Assembly (NCBI GenBank): GCA_028752905.1
Contig: JAQNBH010000007.1
Coordinates: 12,250,919 to 12,314,918, forward strand
DNA from: Cladorhizidae sp. MBARI D1340-BT2
Taxonomy: Eukaryota > Porifera > Demospongiae > Poecilosclerida > Cladorhizidae
Length of the DNA: 64,000 nucleotides
Direction of reading: 5' to 3'
Shown here piece after piece: positions 26,401 to 39,900 of the stretch (the first letter of the stretch is position 1; every line of letters starts with the position of its first letter). A model generated the notes under the pieces. That model saw only the letters and a program-made list of their open reading frames with translations. It searched no databases and was not told the DNA's origin. The position numbers and the translations under genes were made by a program.

Positions 26401-27885
26401 GGCCATGTGTGAGGCACGTCTATATTCCACCTGGCCATGTGTGAGGCATGTCTATATTTCACCTGGCCATGTGTGAGGCACGTCTATATTCCACCTGGCC
26501 ATGTCTGAGGCACGTCTATATTTCACCTGGCCATGTGTGAGGCACGTCTATATTTCACCTGGCCATGTCTGAGGCATGTCTATATTTCACCTGGCCATGT
26601 GTGAGGCATGTCTATATTTCACCTGGCCATGTCTGAGGCATGTCTATATTCCACCTGGCCATGTCTGAGGTACGTCTATATTTCACCTGGCCATGTCTGA
26701 GGCATGTCTATATTTCACCTGGCCATGTCTGAGGCATGTCTATATTTCACCTGGCCATGTCTGAGGCATGTCTATATTTCACCTGGCCATGTCTGAGGCA
26801 CGTCTATATTCCACCTGGCCATGTGTGAGGCATGTCTATATTTCACCTGGCCATGTGTGAGGCACGTCTATATTCCACCTGGCCATGTCTGAGGCATGTC
26901 TATATTTCACCTGGCCATGTCTGAGGCATGTCTATATTTCACCTGGCCATGTCTGAGGCATGTCTATATTCCACCTGGCCATGTGTGAGGCACGTCTATA
27001 TTTCACCTGGCCATGTCTGAGGCATGTCTATATTTCACCTGGCCATGTCTGAGGCACGTCTATATTTCACCTGGCCATGTCTGAGGCATGTCTATATTCC
27101 ACCTGGCCATGTCTGAGGCATGTCTATATTCCACCTGGCCATGTCTGAGGCATGTCTATATTTCACCTGGCCATGTCTGAGGCACGTCTATATTTCACCT
27201 GGCCATGTCTGAGGCACGGAAATGATACCCCCTAACCAATATATCTCTACATTCTCTCCTGAACCTGGCAACTGTAAAAGCAGCAGCAACAACAACAAAT
27301 TACATTACATGGTATGGTATTATAAAAATGGGCGGACTGAAATATAATTTAAACCACACTCCACACACGAAGTATCCTTACCAAACAGCCCTGCTGAAAC
27401 TCTGATTCCGTTATTCTCCAGTGCCATTCCCCCCTTTACCCTGCTGTGCTCAACTAGATTGTCGGTTGTGTTCAGGTGAATATTCAATTTTCAAAAGATA
27501 AATAAGTCCCTTTAATAACCTGCAGATTTCGGTCTCGCCTCAGCAACAAGTTTGGCATCACCAACAAGCAGCGTTCTGTGGTTTACAGCGGGCGCGGTAG
27601 GCCCCCCAAGGGGGCTGGAAACGTGATCCTCCAGGCAGAAGGAGGCGGGGAAACTACAGGTGATGAAGAAGATGAGCCAGGACAGTCAGTGGTTGCCATG
27701 GCAATGGCGGATTCAGAGGTGGAGGATAAGGACAGGGAGTATTCTGAGGAAGAGACAGATGAAGAGGTGAGAGTTTGCATGGAAACATCATGAGGGGTTA
27801 CCGACAAGTTCTTAGTTCACAGAAATTAGATTTACATGTATATAAGATTTACATGTATAATAATAATATTTAATAATAATAATAA

Positions 27886-27963
<78 letters not shown>

Positions 27964-30900
27964 ACAATAACAATAATGGAGAGAAAAGAGAGCCCCAATG
28001 GGGGAGTGGGATGGAAAACTTGATTGCCATACATGGTGTTTCTATCTATCTACCTACCTATCTATCTATGCACCGAAGTTCGTGACCCGTAAAATAAAAA
28101 TGTGAATGGGTCACCCACCACAAATAATGCGGGCTTACATCAGGCTGGAGTAGTTGTCATGGTGAAGAGATCTAGCAAGAGAACACCCGGGGGTACGAAG
28201 CTAAACTGGCTGCACCCCGCAACCGAGAATGAGCTCACAGTTCAATAGCTTTCATGACCCCTTACCAGATGGAATGACAAACCAGCCACAAATAACAAAC
28301 CAAGGCCTTAATTAGCCCCCGCAAGCCTCCAAAACCACCTCTCCCATAGGCCCTCTCCCCAAAAAGAGGGCCCCAAAAATAATTAAATTTGCTGCCAGGT
28401 ACAGGTGAGAATTGCTGCATGGCTGACAGGAAAGTATGGTGGACATGGTTACTCAGTTCATCAACATGTTCTAGCTTCTTTTCTATTTCTTTGCAACCCC
28501 TCTTTCACTTGGCATTTATTACTTTAGTTAGAAGTTACCCTTTATGGAATTTATGGAAAAGGCAGGAGTGACCTCACCCCTCCTGTGGTCCTGTGTGTTC
28601 ATGAAAATGGGAATCTGTCAATAATTCCTAAAACAGCTAAATTTAGTACTAGAATGCCCCCTGGCCCTGGGGAAGTATCCCTAGCCCTGGAGGAGTATTC
28701 CTAGCCCCAGCCCTGGAGGATCCCTAGCCCCAGCTATGGAGGAGTATCCCTAGCCGTGGAGGAGTAGCCCCAGCCCTGGAAGAGTATCCCTAGCCCTAGC
28801 CCCAGCCCTGGAAGAGTATCCCTAGCCCTAGCCGTGGAGGAGTAGCCCTAGCCCCAGCCCTGGAAGAGTATCCCTAGCCATAGCCGTGGAGGAGTAGCCC
28901 TAGCCCCAGCCCTGGAAGAGTATCCCTAGCCCTAGCCATGGAGGAGTAGCCCTAGCCCCAGCCCTGGAGGAGTATCTATATCCTTCCGAGAGAGTCACAA
29001 GCAACCTGGGGAATACCAGTATGTTCCAGGAAAGGTTGTGGCAGAACTGGACATGCATGAGGTACATGTACATGTACATGTTTATTGGAACAGGTGATGA
29101 GTACAGGGGAGGTGTGTACAAAAACTAGGGGAAGACCCAGTGATGTAATGAAGTTGGGGAAAGACCCTGAAAATGTATGCAGGATTTTTTAATTTTTTAT
29201 TTTCTGTACTCTTAATTAACTTAGTGTACATGTAGTTGCATGTACAAGGCATGTGACAATTACCAGACATATGTGAGCCTGAACAAGTGTAGGTCACGTG
29301 ACACTTACCAGCATATCTTAGTCTGAACAGCCAAGGAGAGTGTAGGTCACGTGACACTTACCAGCATATCTTAGTCTGAACAGCTAGAGAGTGTAGGTCG
29401 CGTGACACTTACCAGCATATCTTAGTCTGAACAGCTAGAGAGTGTAGGTCACGTGACACTTACCAGCATATCTTAGTCTGAACAGCCAAGGAGAGTGTAG
29501 GTCACGTGACACTTACCAGCATATCTTAGTCTGAACAGCTAGAGAGTGTAGGTCGCGTGACACTTACCAGCATATCTTAGTCTGAACAGCCAAGGAGAGT
29601 GTAGGTCACGTGACACTTACCAGCATATCTTAGTCTGAACAGCTAGAGAGTGTAGGTCGCGTGACACTTACCAGCATATCTTAGTCTGAACAGCCAAGGA
29701 GAGTGTAGGTCACGTGACACTTACCAGCATATCTTAGTCTGAACAGCCAAGGAGAGTGTAGGTCACGTGACACTTACCAGCATATCTTAGTCTGAACAGC
29801 TAGAGAGTGTAGGTCACGCGACACTTACCAGCATATCTTAGTCTGAACAGCCAAGGAGAGTGTAGGTCACGTGACACTTACCAGCATATCTTAGTCTGAA
29901 CAGCTAAGGAGAGTGTAGGTCACGTGACACTTACCAGCATATCTTGGTCTGAACAGCCAAGGAGAGTGTAGGTCACGGGTCACGTGACACTTACCAGCAT
30001 ATCTTAGTCTGAACAGCTAAGGAGAGTGTAGGTCACGTGACACTTACCAGCATATCTTAGTCTGAACAGCTAGAGAGTGTAGGTCGCGTGACACTTACCA
30101 GCATATCTTAGTCTGAACAGCTAGAGAGTGTAGGTCACGTGACACTTACCAGCATATCTTAGTCTGAACAGCCAAGGAGAGTGTAGGTCACGTGACACTT
30201 ACCAGCATATCTTAGTCTGAACAGCTAGAGAGTGTAGGTCGCGTGACACTTACCAGCATATCTTAGTCTGAACAGCCAAGGAGAGTGTAGGTCACGTGAC
30301 ACTTACCAGCATATCTTAGTCTGAACAGCTAGAGAGTGTAGGTCGCGTGACACTTACCAGCATATCTTAGTCTGAACAGCCAAGGAGAGTGTAGGTCACG
30401 TGACACTTACCAGCATATCTTAGTCTGAACAGCCAAGGAGAGTGTAGGTCACGTGACACTTACCAGCATATCTTAGTCTGAACAGCTAGAGAGTGTAGGT
30501 CACGCGACACTTACCAGCATATCTTAGTCTGAACAGCCAAGGAGAGTGTAGGTCACGTGACACTTACCAGCATATCTTAGTCTGAACAGCTAAGGAGAGT
30601 GTAGGTCACGTGACACTTACCAGCATATCTTGGTCTGAACAGCCAAGGAGAGTGTAGGTCACGGGTCACGTGACACTTACCAGCATATCTTAGTCTGAAC
30701 AGCTAAGGAGAGTGTAGGTCACGTGGCACTTACCAGCATATCTTAGTCTGAACAGCCAAGGAGAGTGTAGGTCACGTGACACTTACCAGCATACATGTAT
30801 CTTAGTCTGAACAGCCAAGGAGAGTGTAGGTCACGTGACACTTACCAGCATATCTTAGTCTGAACAGCTAAGGAGAGTGTAGGTCACGTGACACTTACCA

Positions 30901-33900
30901 GCATATCTTCCTCTGAACAGGTAAGGAAAAGACAGGTCAAATAATTAAGTGAGCGTGGTCTGGTATAGTGTTGTAGACGACCCTTTACCTCTGGGGAGGG
31001 GCAAGGAGGTGTGTATCTCCAGTGTATAGAACTTGTGCAACAGCAATTTAACACTTTGTACATCTCGAAAATGGCTGACAATATAGTTTGTACGTGTGTA
31101 GTGCATTTTGCTCACACAGTGATAATAACTGCAGACTGATACAGCTAAACTGCATTGCTCTCCAGCACCGAGGCTTGTTTGCCTGGCTTTTTTGGAGGCA
31201 TAAACTCGACATCTTGCCTTCTGTATGCAGCCGGAATACTGCGATCTATTGGGCTGCAATTATAGCTGCACTGATGCAAGCGATATATGCTAGAGATTCT
31301 CCCTTGCTCCAAAGAATAAGGTCAAGGGTCAGCTGGGCGAGACTAAACTTCCACATGGTTCATGGGTAGCAATCCATTGATGTTTTTAAATAGTCCTATC
31401 TAGTGTGTGCTTCCTTTGGGCAGTAGAACTGTGGCTAATAGCAACGGTTAATCCTCCCTATTTAGCTAGAGCCAGTGCTAGGATACACTAGAGCCAGTGC
31501 TAGGATGCATGTGAAGGCTAGAGCCAGTGCTAGGATACATGTGAAGCTAGAGCCAGTGCTATGATACATGTGAAGGCTAGAGCGTGTGCTAGGATGCATG
31601 TGAAGGCTAGAGCGTGTGCTAGGATGCATGTGAAGGCTAGAGCCAGTGCTAGGATGCATGTGAAGGCTAGAGCCAGTGCTAGGATGCATGTGAAGGCTAG
31701 AGCCAGTGCTAGGATACATGTGAAGGCTAGAACCAGTGCTAGGATACATGTGAAGGCTAGAGCCAGTGCTAGGATGTATGTGAAGGCTAGAGCCAGTGCT
31801 AGGATGAATGTGAAGGCTAGAGCCAGTGCTAGGATACATGTGAAGGCTAGAGCGTGTGCTAGGATACATGTGAAGGCTAGAGCCAGTGCTAGGATGCATG
31901 TGAAGGCTAGAGCCAGTGCTAGGATGCATGTGAAGGCTAGAGCCAGTGCTAGGATGCATGTGAAGGCTAGAGCCAGTGCTAGGATACATGTGAAGGCTAG
32001 AGCCAGTGCTAGGATACATGTGAAGGCTAGAGCCAGTGCTAGGATACATGTGAAGGCTAGAGCCAGTGCTAGGATGCATGTGAAGGCTAGAGCCAGTGCT
32101 AGGATGCATGTGAAGGCTAGAGCCAGTGCTAGGATACATGTGAAGGCTAGAGCCAGTGCTAGGATGTATGTGAAGGCTAGAGCCAGTGCTAGGATGCATG
32201 TGAAGGCTAGAGCCAGTGCTAGGATACATGTGAAGGCTAGAGCGTGTGCTAGGATACATAGAGCCAGTGTGCTAGGATACATGTGAAGGCTAGAGCCAGT
32301 GCTGTAGGATACATGTGAAGGCTAGAGCCAGTGCTAGGATACATGTGAAGGCTAGAGCCAGTGCTAGGATGCATGTGAAGGCTAGAGCCAGTGCTAGGAT
32401 GCATGTGAAGGCTAGAGCCAGTGCTAGGATGCATGTGAAGGCTAGAGCCAGTGCTAGGATGCATGGGAAGGCTAGAGCCAGTGCTAGGATACATGTGAAG
32501 GCTAGAGCCAGTGCTAGGATACATGTGAAGGCTAGAGCCAGTGCTAGGATGCATGGGAAGGCTAGAGCCAGTGCTAGGATGCATGTGAAGGCTAGAGCCA
32601 GTGCTAGGATGCATGGGAAGGCTAGAGCCAGTGCTAGGATACATGTGAAGGCTAGAGCCAGTGCTAGGATGCATGTGAAGGCTAGAGCCAGTGCTAGGAT
32701 GCATGTGAAGGGTAGAGCCAGTGCTAGGATGCATGTGAAGGCTAGAGCCAGTGCTAGGATACATGTGAAGGCTAGAGCCAGTGCTAGGATGCGTGACGAT
32801 GGTGCAGTGCAATACTAACACATGACTAATTTTGAATGCCTGTCTGTATCCTAGTTAATAACTGGAGTTACTATGCATAGCTGAGTTTCCCATCTACATA
32901 AGCACCTGTGACAGATTTTCTCATATTTCAAACAATTTTTTTTTTGTGTGTGTGTGTTTGTGTGTGATTTTGGGGGGCATATTTAAACTAGTTTTGGTAA
33001 CTCCAAATACGTGAATAGTTCAAGTATCATTGGTCTACCATGGATGTGTAGTATGTTACAAGTTGTAACAGGTTGTAATGCGGTGTACTGTGTTACAACT
33101 TAAATGTAGCGTAGTGTAACATGTTTATCATGGTGTAATGTACTTTGATCACACTCACTGTATTTCTGATTGGTCGTATATATAACGTGTTGTTAATTTG
33201 CTTGTAGACGCCTGAGAAAAAAGATGCCCTCCTAAAGAGAATCAGGACTCTGAAGAAGAAGATCATTTTCATTCGCAATCGTATCTACCACGCCTCGAAG
33301 CTCATGCGAAAATTTCCACTTGGACAGGATCGCTACGCTCGTCAATACTGGATAATGCCCACGCTCGGCGCGGTTTTGATCGAAGGGGTTGAAACAAGTT
33401 TAGATGCGAACCTTCAGCTAGGAACGGCAAAGGATTTTATGGGTGTTGCCAAGGATAGATCAAAATGCGAAAGCCATTTTTCTTTGGCAATTGGTTCTGA
33501 AGAACTTAATCAGCCCGTCTCCAAGATGGCATCTTTCAATTACTCGGGCAGCGAGCACGAATTGACGAGGGGGGCGGAGAGTGCAAAGGTTGCAGGTTGT
33601 AACATTGAGATGCAGTCTGGCAGTGAAACAGAAGAAAGACCTTCAGACTCATTCCTGAACCAGGATTCGGATTTGGAAGTCTATGCAGTACGTGGGGAAG
33701 GAAGTGGCCGAGCCGATGTCGGTGAGGGGATGGAGGTAGGGACGTATGGATCCAGGGACGGGGCGAGGCAGGAAGGGGAGGAGAGACCTCCGAGGTCTCG
33801 GCCGGAGCCCCAGTCTGTTAGCGCGGTTCGTGTGGTGAGGGAAGGTGGGAGTGCTTTGTTGGAATCTGTGTACGGAGATACGAACGTATCCAATCACCAG

Positions 33901-36900
33901 CAACAACAACAGCAGCAATTTATTTCTGGAGGTGTCCGGGAGGAAGGCGGCAGGACCCACAGTGGCATGCCAGCAGCTGCCGCGCTATCAGAGTCATTCG
34001 TATATTCTCAGAAACAATCCTCTTCTCCTCGTCATCCTCCTCCTCCTTCAGCTACTGAGCACGCTCAGTTACTTGGAGGCAAAGCCAAACACCAACGTGC
34101 CGATCCTGGCGACACTTCTGCCGTGGTGCACGTGGCACCTGGTGGTCACATGACAATCAGGCACGTACAAAGTCACTTGTCCGAGCATGCCGCCTCCCAG
34201 GTCTGTGCGGGTGAGAGCATGACAAGTCATGTGACCGAAGCTGTGGCTTCTCGGTGTCATGTGGCACCTCGAGATCAGGGTTCGGTAGCGAGTCAGGTGA
34301 CACAATCTACAGGTGATCAGGTGACCTCCAGCGGTGACCTCTTTGCTGAGCACGGACCTTGGTTTAGTTTATCTTCACGGAGGCCGTGTGAATCACCTCA
34401 GGGGGGCACTTATCCAACCAATCAAATTCAGTCTGTAGCTCCCGTGAGCAGTACTCAGCAGGCAATTTCACCAGACACCTCCCAACTACCCAACCAGCAA
34501 CAGCTTCAGCTGCCAACACAAGAAGTGGTACCCTCAGCCGCTGCATCGGCTCCGCAATATGTCTACGTGACGGCCGACGGTCAGGTTCTGGGTGCCGCCC
34601 CTCCTCAAGTGGCCCAACAAATGATGACCGCCGGTGGAATGGGGGGCGGAGTCAGGCCGGAGGCGACGAACATCGGTTATGCTCTCGTTGGCAACTCTCT
34701 CGTCCCCGTGGCTACGGGGGGAGGGTGTGGTCAACAGTTTGTTGCCGTTAACTCCGGTGCCGCTAACCAGCAGCTGATGCAATACGTGGTGGCACAGGCT
34801 GATCAACAAGGCGGAGTCCAGTACATGGCCGTCCCTGGGGGCATTGATGGCGCGGCCGGCTTGGGGGGCTGGCCTTCCCAGCAACCGCAGTACTTTGCCA
34901 TCACAGATGCCAATGGCCAACAGCAGACCATGCAAGTGGTGACCCGGGAAAATGGCGGGCAGGTTCTGATGCAGTTGCCGGCCAATCAGCTGCAAGGGCA
35001 GTTAGGAGGGCAGCTTATGATGGCAGCGGCCCAACCTCAAAGCAATCAGATGGTTATCGGCCAGGGTCAAATGGGACAGCTGGTGGTAGCAGCCGCACAT
35101 CAGCAGCCGGGTGGGCAAGTTGTGCTGGGGCAGGCCGGACAGGAGGGACAGCTAATGGTAGCAGCGGCCCCACCGGCGCAGGCCAGTCAGCAAGTTGTGA
35201 TGGGGCAAGCCGGACAGGCAGGACAACTAATGGTAGCAGCGGCTCCACCGGCGCAGGCCAGTCAGCAAGTTGTGATGGGGCAAGTCGGACAGACAGGACA
35301 ACTAATGGTAGCAGCGGCCCCACCGGCACAGGCCAGCCAGCAAGTTTTGCTGGGGCAAGCCGGACAGGCAGGACAACTAATGGTAGCAGCGGCCCCACCG
35401 GTGCAGGCCAGTCAGCAAGTTGTGATGGGGCAAGCCGGACAGGCAGGACAACTAATGGTAGCAGCGGCCCCACCGGCACAGGCCAGCCAGCAAGTTGTGA
35501 TGGGGCAAGCCGGACAGGCAGGACAACTAATGGTAGCAGCGGCCCCACCGGTGCAGCAAGTTGTGATGGGACAAGCCGGACAGGCAGGACAACTAATGGT
35601 AGCAGCTGCCCCACCGGCACAGGCCATCCAGCAAGTTGTGATGGGGCAAGCTGGACAGGCAGGACAACTAATGGTAGCAGCGGCCCCACCGGCACAGGCC
35701 AGCCAGCAAGTTGTGATGGGGCAAGCCGGACAGGCAGGACAACTAATGGTAGCAGCGGCACAGGCCAGCCAGCAAGTTGTGATGGGGCAAGCCGGACAGG
35801 CAGGACAACTAGTGGTAGCAGCGGCCCCACCGGCACAGGCCAGCCAACAAGTTGTTATGGGACAAGGCCTGGTCATTGCAGGGCAGTGCCCTGAACGGCA
35901 GTCAAGCAACCAAGTCGTGGTCAGGCAGGAGCAGTCCAATGAAGTTCTGACTGCAGCAGTTCCAGCTGCTGAGCACCGATCGCCTCTCACAGGACACGGC
36001 CAAGGAGGAACTTCCGGAAGTTTCCCGTCCACTCAGCTGCAGGACCCGGTGACACACGATGTTATCAGGGGTGGACAGGTGGTCCAAATTCCAGAACAGA
36101 ACCAGTTTGGGATTCTGAGTAGCGACAGAACCAAGCTAATGATCACAGAGAGCAAGGAAGCCGCAATTGCCCTCCTGCAAGCCGCAGACAGCATCGGTAG
36201 TTCAGCTGGTCTGGCTCTGAATCAAGTACAGCAACCGCAACACTCCACACCAGCAGTTGTCATGACATCACCTCCTGTGCAGTCTGACCTGACCACACCC
36301 ATCCAATGCTCTTCCTCGTACGGGGCCGTCAATATCAAGAAGGAGCCGCTGTCACCCGACCTAGAGGTTCCGAGAAACTCAGTAGCTGCACCTGCTCTCG
36401 CGGCACCAACAACACCACATCTATTGTCTGGCAAGACCACACCCACTACCGTCGGCCAGTCAACGGCCAGCATTGAGACAACAGACTCGTCTCGGCAGCA
36501 GGAAGAACAGCAGGTAAGTCAGGGGAGGATGGGTAGGTGGTGCTGGTGAGGGTTGTGATGTGTGTGAGTTAGTGTGGTCATCATTGGTACATGTTGCTGG
36601 CTGGAATGATGGAGACGACAAGTCCTGGCTTTTCCCCTAGCCCTAGCATCTTTACTGCCCTGATCCTAGCCCTAGCATCTTTCCTGCCCTGATCCTAGCC
36701 CTAGCATCTTTCCTGCCCTGATCCTAGCCCTAGCATCTTTCCTGCCCTGATCCTAGCCCTAGCATCTTTCCTGCCCTGATCCTAGCCCTAGCATCTTTAC
36801 TGCCCTGATCCTAGCCCTGGCATCTTTCCTGCCCTGATCCTAGCCCTGGCATCTTTCCTGCCCTGATCCTAGCCCTAGCATCTTTCCTGCCCTGATCCTA

Positions 36901-39900
36901 GCCCTGGCATCTTTACTGCCCTGATCCTAGCCCTAGCCCTAGCATCTGTTCTATCCTATCTAGCCCCAGCCCTAGCCTTCATCCCAGCTTTAGTCCTAGA
37001 CCTAGTCTAGCTGCAGCTCCAGCCATCACCTCAGCTTTACCTAGCCCTAGTAGCTGTAGCTCTAGCCATCACCTCAGCTTTACCTAGCCCTAGTAGCTGT
37101 AGCTCTAGCCATCACCTCAGCTTTACCTAGACCTACTCTAGCTGTAGCTCTAGCCATCACCTCAGCTTTACCTAGACCTGTAGCTGTAGCTCTAGCCATC
37201 ACCTCAGCTTTACCTAGACCTAGTCTAGCTGTAGCTCTAGCCATCACCTCAGCTTTACCTAGACCTGTAGCTGTAGCTCTAGCCATCACCTCAGCTTTAC
37301 CTAGACCTGTAGCTGCAGCTCAGGCCATCACCTCAGCTTTATCTAGACCTAGTAGCTGTAGCTCTAGCCATCACCTCAGCTTTACCTAGACCTGTAGCTG
37401 TAGCTCTAGCCATCACCTCAGCTTTACCTAGACCTAGTCTAGCCCCAGCCCTAGCCATCACCTCAGCTTTACCTAGCCCTAGTAGCTGTAGCTCTAGCCA
37501 TCACCCTAGCTTTACCTAGACCTAGCTGTAGCTCTAGCCATCACCTCAGCTTTACCTAGACCTAGTCTAGCTGCAGCTCTAGCCATCACCTCAGCTTTAC
37601 CTAGACCTGTAGCTGCAGCTCAGGCCATCACCTCAGCTTTATCTAGACCTAGTAGCTGTAGCTCTAGCCATCACCTCAGCTTTACCTAGACCTGTAGCTG
37701 TAGCTCTAGCCATCACCTCAGCTTTACCTAGACCTAGTCTAGCTGCAGCTCTAGCCATCACCTCAGCTTTACCTAGACCTAGCTGTAGCTCTAGCCATCA
37801 CCTCAGCTTTACCTAGACCTGTAGCTGTAGCTATAGCCATCACCTCAGCTTTACCCAGCCCTTGTCTAGCTGTAGCTCTAGCCATCACCTCAGCTTTATC
37901 TAGACCTAGTAGCTGTAGCTCTAGCCATCACCTCAGCTTTACCTAGACCTGTAGCTGTAGCTCTAGCCATCACCTCAGCTTTACCCAGCCCTAGTCTAGC
38001 TGTAGCTCTAGCCCTCTGCTTTAGTCCCATCCTAAACCCAACTTCAGCCCTATTCCAGCTCTAGCCAGCCTATAGCTTTGATTTTGGATATTCATGGGAT
38101 AACCAGGGACACCTCATCACCGCACACTCCTCTCTCTCCTCCCCTTAACCCCCTCTCCCTCCCCTTAACCCCCTCCTTTCCTTTCCCTTAACCCTCCCCC
38201 CCCTCCTCCTCTCCCTTTCCTTTCCCTTAACCCTCTCCCCCTCTCTCTCCTCCCCCTTAACCCCCTCTCCCTTCTCTCTCCTCCCCTTAACCCCCTCCTT
38301 TCTCTTTCCTTCCCCTTAACCCTCTCCTCTCTCTCCTTCCCCTTAACCCTCTCCCCTCTCTCTCTTCCCTCTCCCTTCTCTTTCCTTCCCCTTAACCCTC
38401 TCCTCTCTCTCTCCTTCCCCTTAACCCTCTCCTCTCTCTCTCCTTCCCCTTAACCCCCTCACCCCTCTCTCTAACGACCTGCAGTTCATCACTGCAGTGC
38501 TTCCAGCAGGACCTGGGGGAGAGGCACAGTACATCTCCCTCCCTGCTGATCCTCGCATTTTGAGTGGGCAGTGCTCCTATGCCATGCTGCAGCAGTCGGA
38601 TGGATCAAGGAAGATCGTAATGATGGAGAATTCTGCCGGTGGCAATAACGGTACATGATGAAGAGCAGTGAAAGGATGGGAACAGAGGGGGGGAAGGAGC
38701 AGAGGGTAGGGAGGGTTGAATGGGTGTGGTTATTGTGGGGAGGAGGAGGACTGCTAGTGTTTTTCTTGGGTGTGCACAGTTACTGAATCGCAATCACACT
38801 CTGGGTGGGTTGAGGCAGGTTGAAGTAGGTTGACAATAGCTCTATGGGGACACACACTGGACCAACACCACACTGGGTTGAGGCAGGTTGAAGTAGGTTG
38901 ACAATAGCTCTATGGGGACATACACTGGACCAACACCACACTGGGTTGAGGCAGGTTGAAGTACATGTAGGTTGACAATAGCTCTATGGGGACACACACT
39001 GTGGACCAACATCACACTGGGTTGAGGCAGGTTGAAGTAGGTTGACAATAGCTCTATGGGGACACATACTGGACCAACACCGCACTGGGTTGAGGCAGGT
39101 TGAAGTATGTTGACAATAGCTCTATATGGGGACACACACTGGACCAACACCACACTGGGTTGAGGCAGGTTGAAGTAGGTTGACAATAGCTCTATGGGGA
39201 CACACACTGGACCAACACCACACTGGGTTGAGGCAGGTTGAAGTAGGTTGACAATAGCTCTATGGGGACATACACTGGACCAACACCACACTGGGTTGAG
39301 GCAGGTTGAAGTACATGTAGGTTGACAATAGCTCTATGGGGACACACACTGTGGACCAACATCACACTGGGTTGAGGCAGGTTGAAGTAGGTTGACAATA
39401 GCTCTATGGGGACACATACTGGACCAACACCGCACTGGGTTGAGGCAGGTTGAAGTATGTTGACAATAGCTCTATATGGGGACACACACTGGACCAACAC
39501 CACACTGGGTTGAGGCAGGTTGAAGTAGGTTGACAATAGCTCTATGGGGACACACACTGGACCAACACCACACTGGGTTGAGGCAGGTTGAAGTAGGTTG
39601 ACAATAGCTCTATGGGGACATACACTGGACCAACACCACACTGGGTTGAGGCAGGTTGAAGTAGGTTGACAATAGCTCTATGGGGACACACACTGGACCA
39701 ACACCACACTGGGTTGAGGCAGGTTGAAGTAGGTTGACAATAGCTCTATGGGGACATACACTGGACCAACACCACACTGGGTTGAGGCAGGTTGAAGTAG
39801 GTTGACAATAGCTCTATGGGGACACACACTGGACCAACACCACACTGGGTTGAGGCAGGTTGAAGTAGGTTGACAATAGCTCTATGGGGACACACACTGG

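Noticed and set aside
31462..32818. Open frames of 160-265 codons on both strands
   Set aside because: Created by a 30-bp unit divisible by three; no coding signature.
36990..38035. Telomere-like reading of CCCTAG/CTTAACCC repeats
   Set aside because: Units are CTAG-containing and of 29-43 bases, not a 6-base telomeric repeat.
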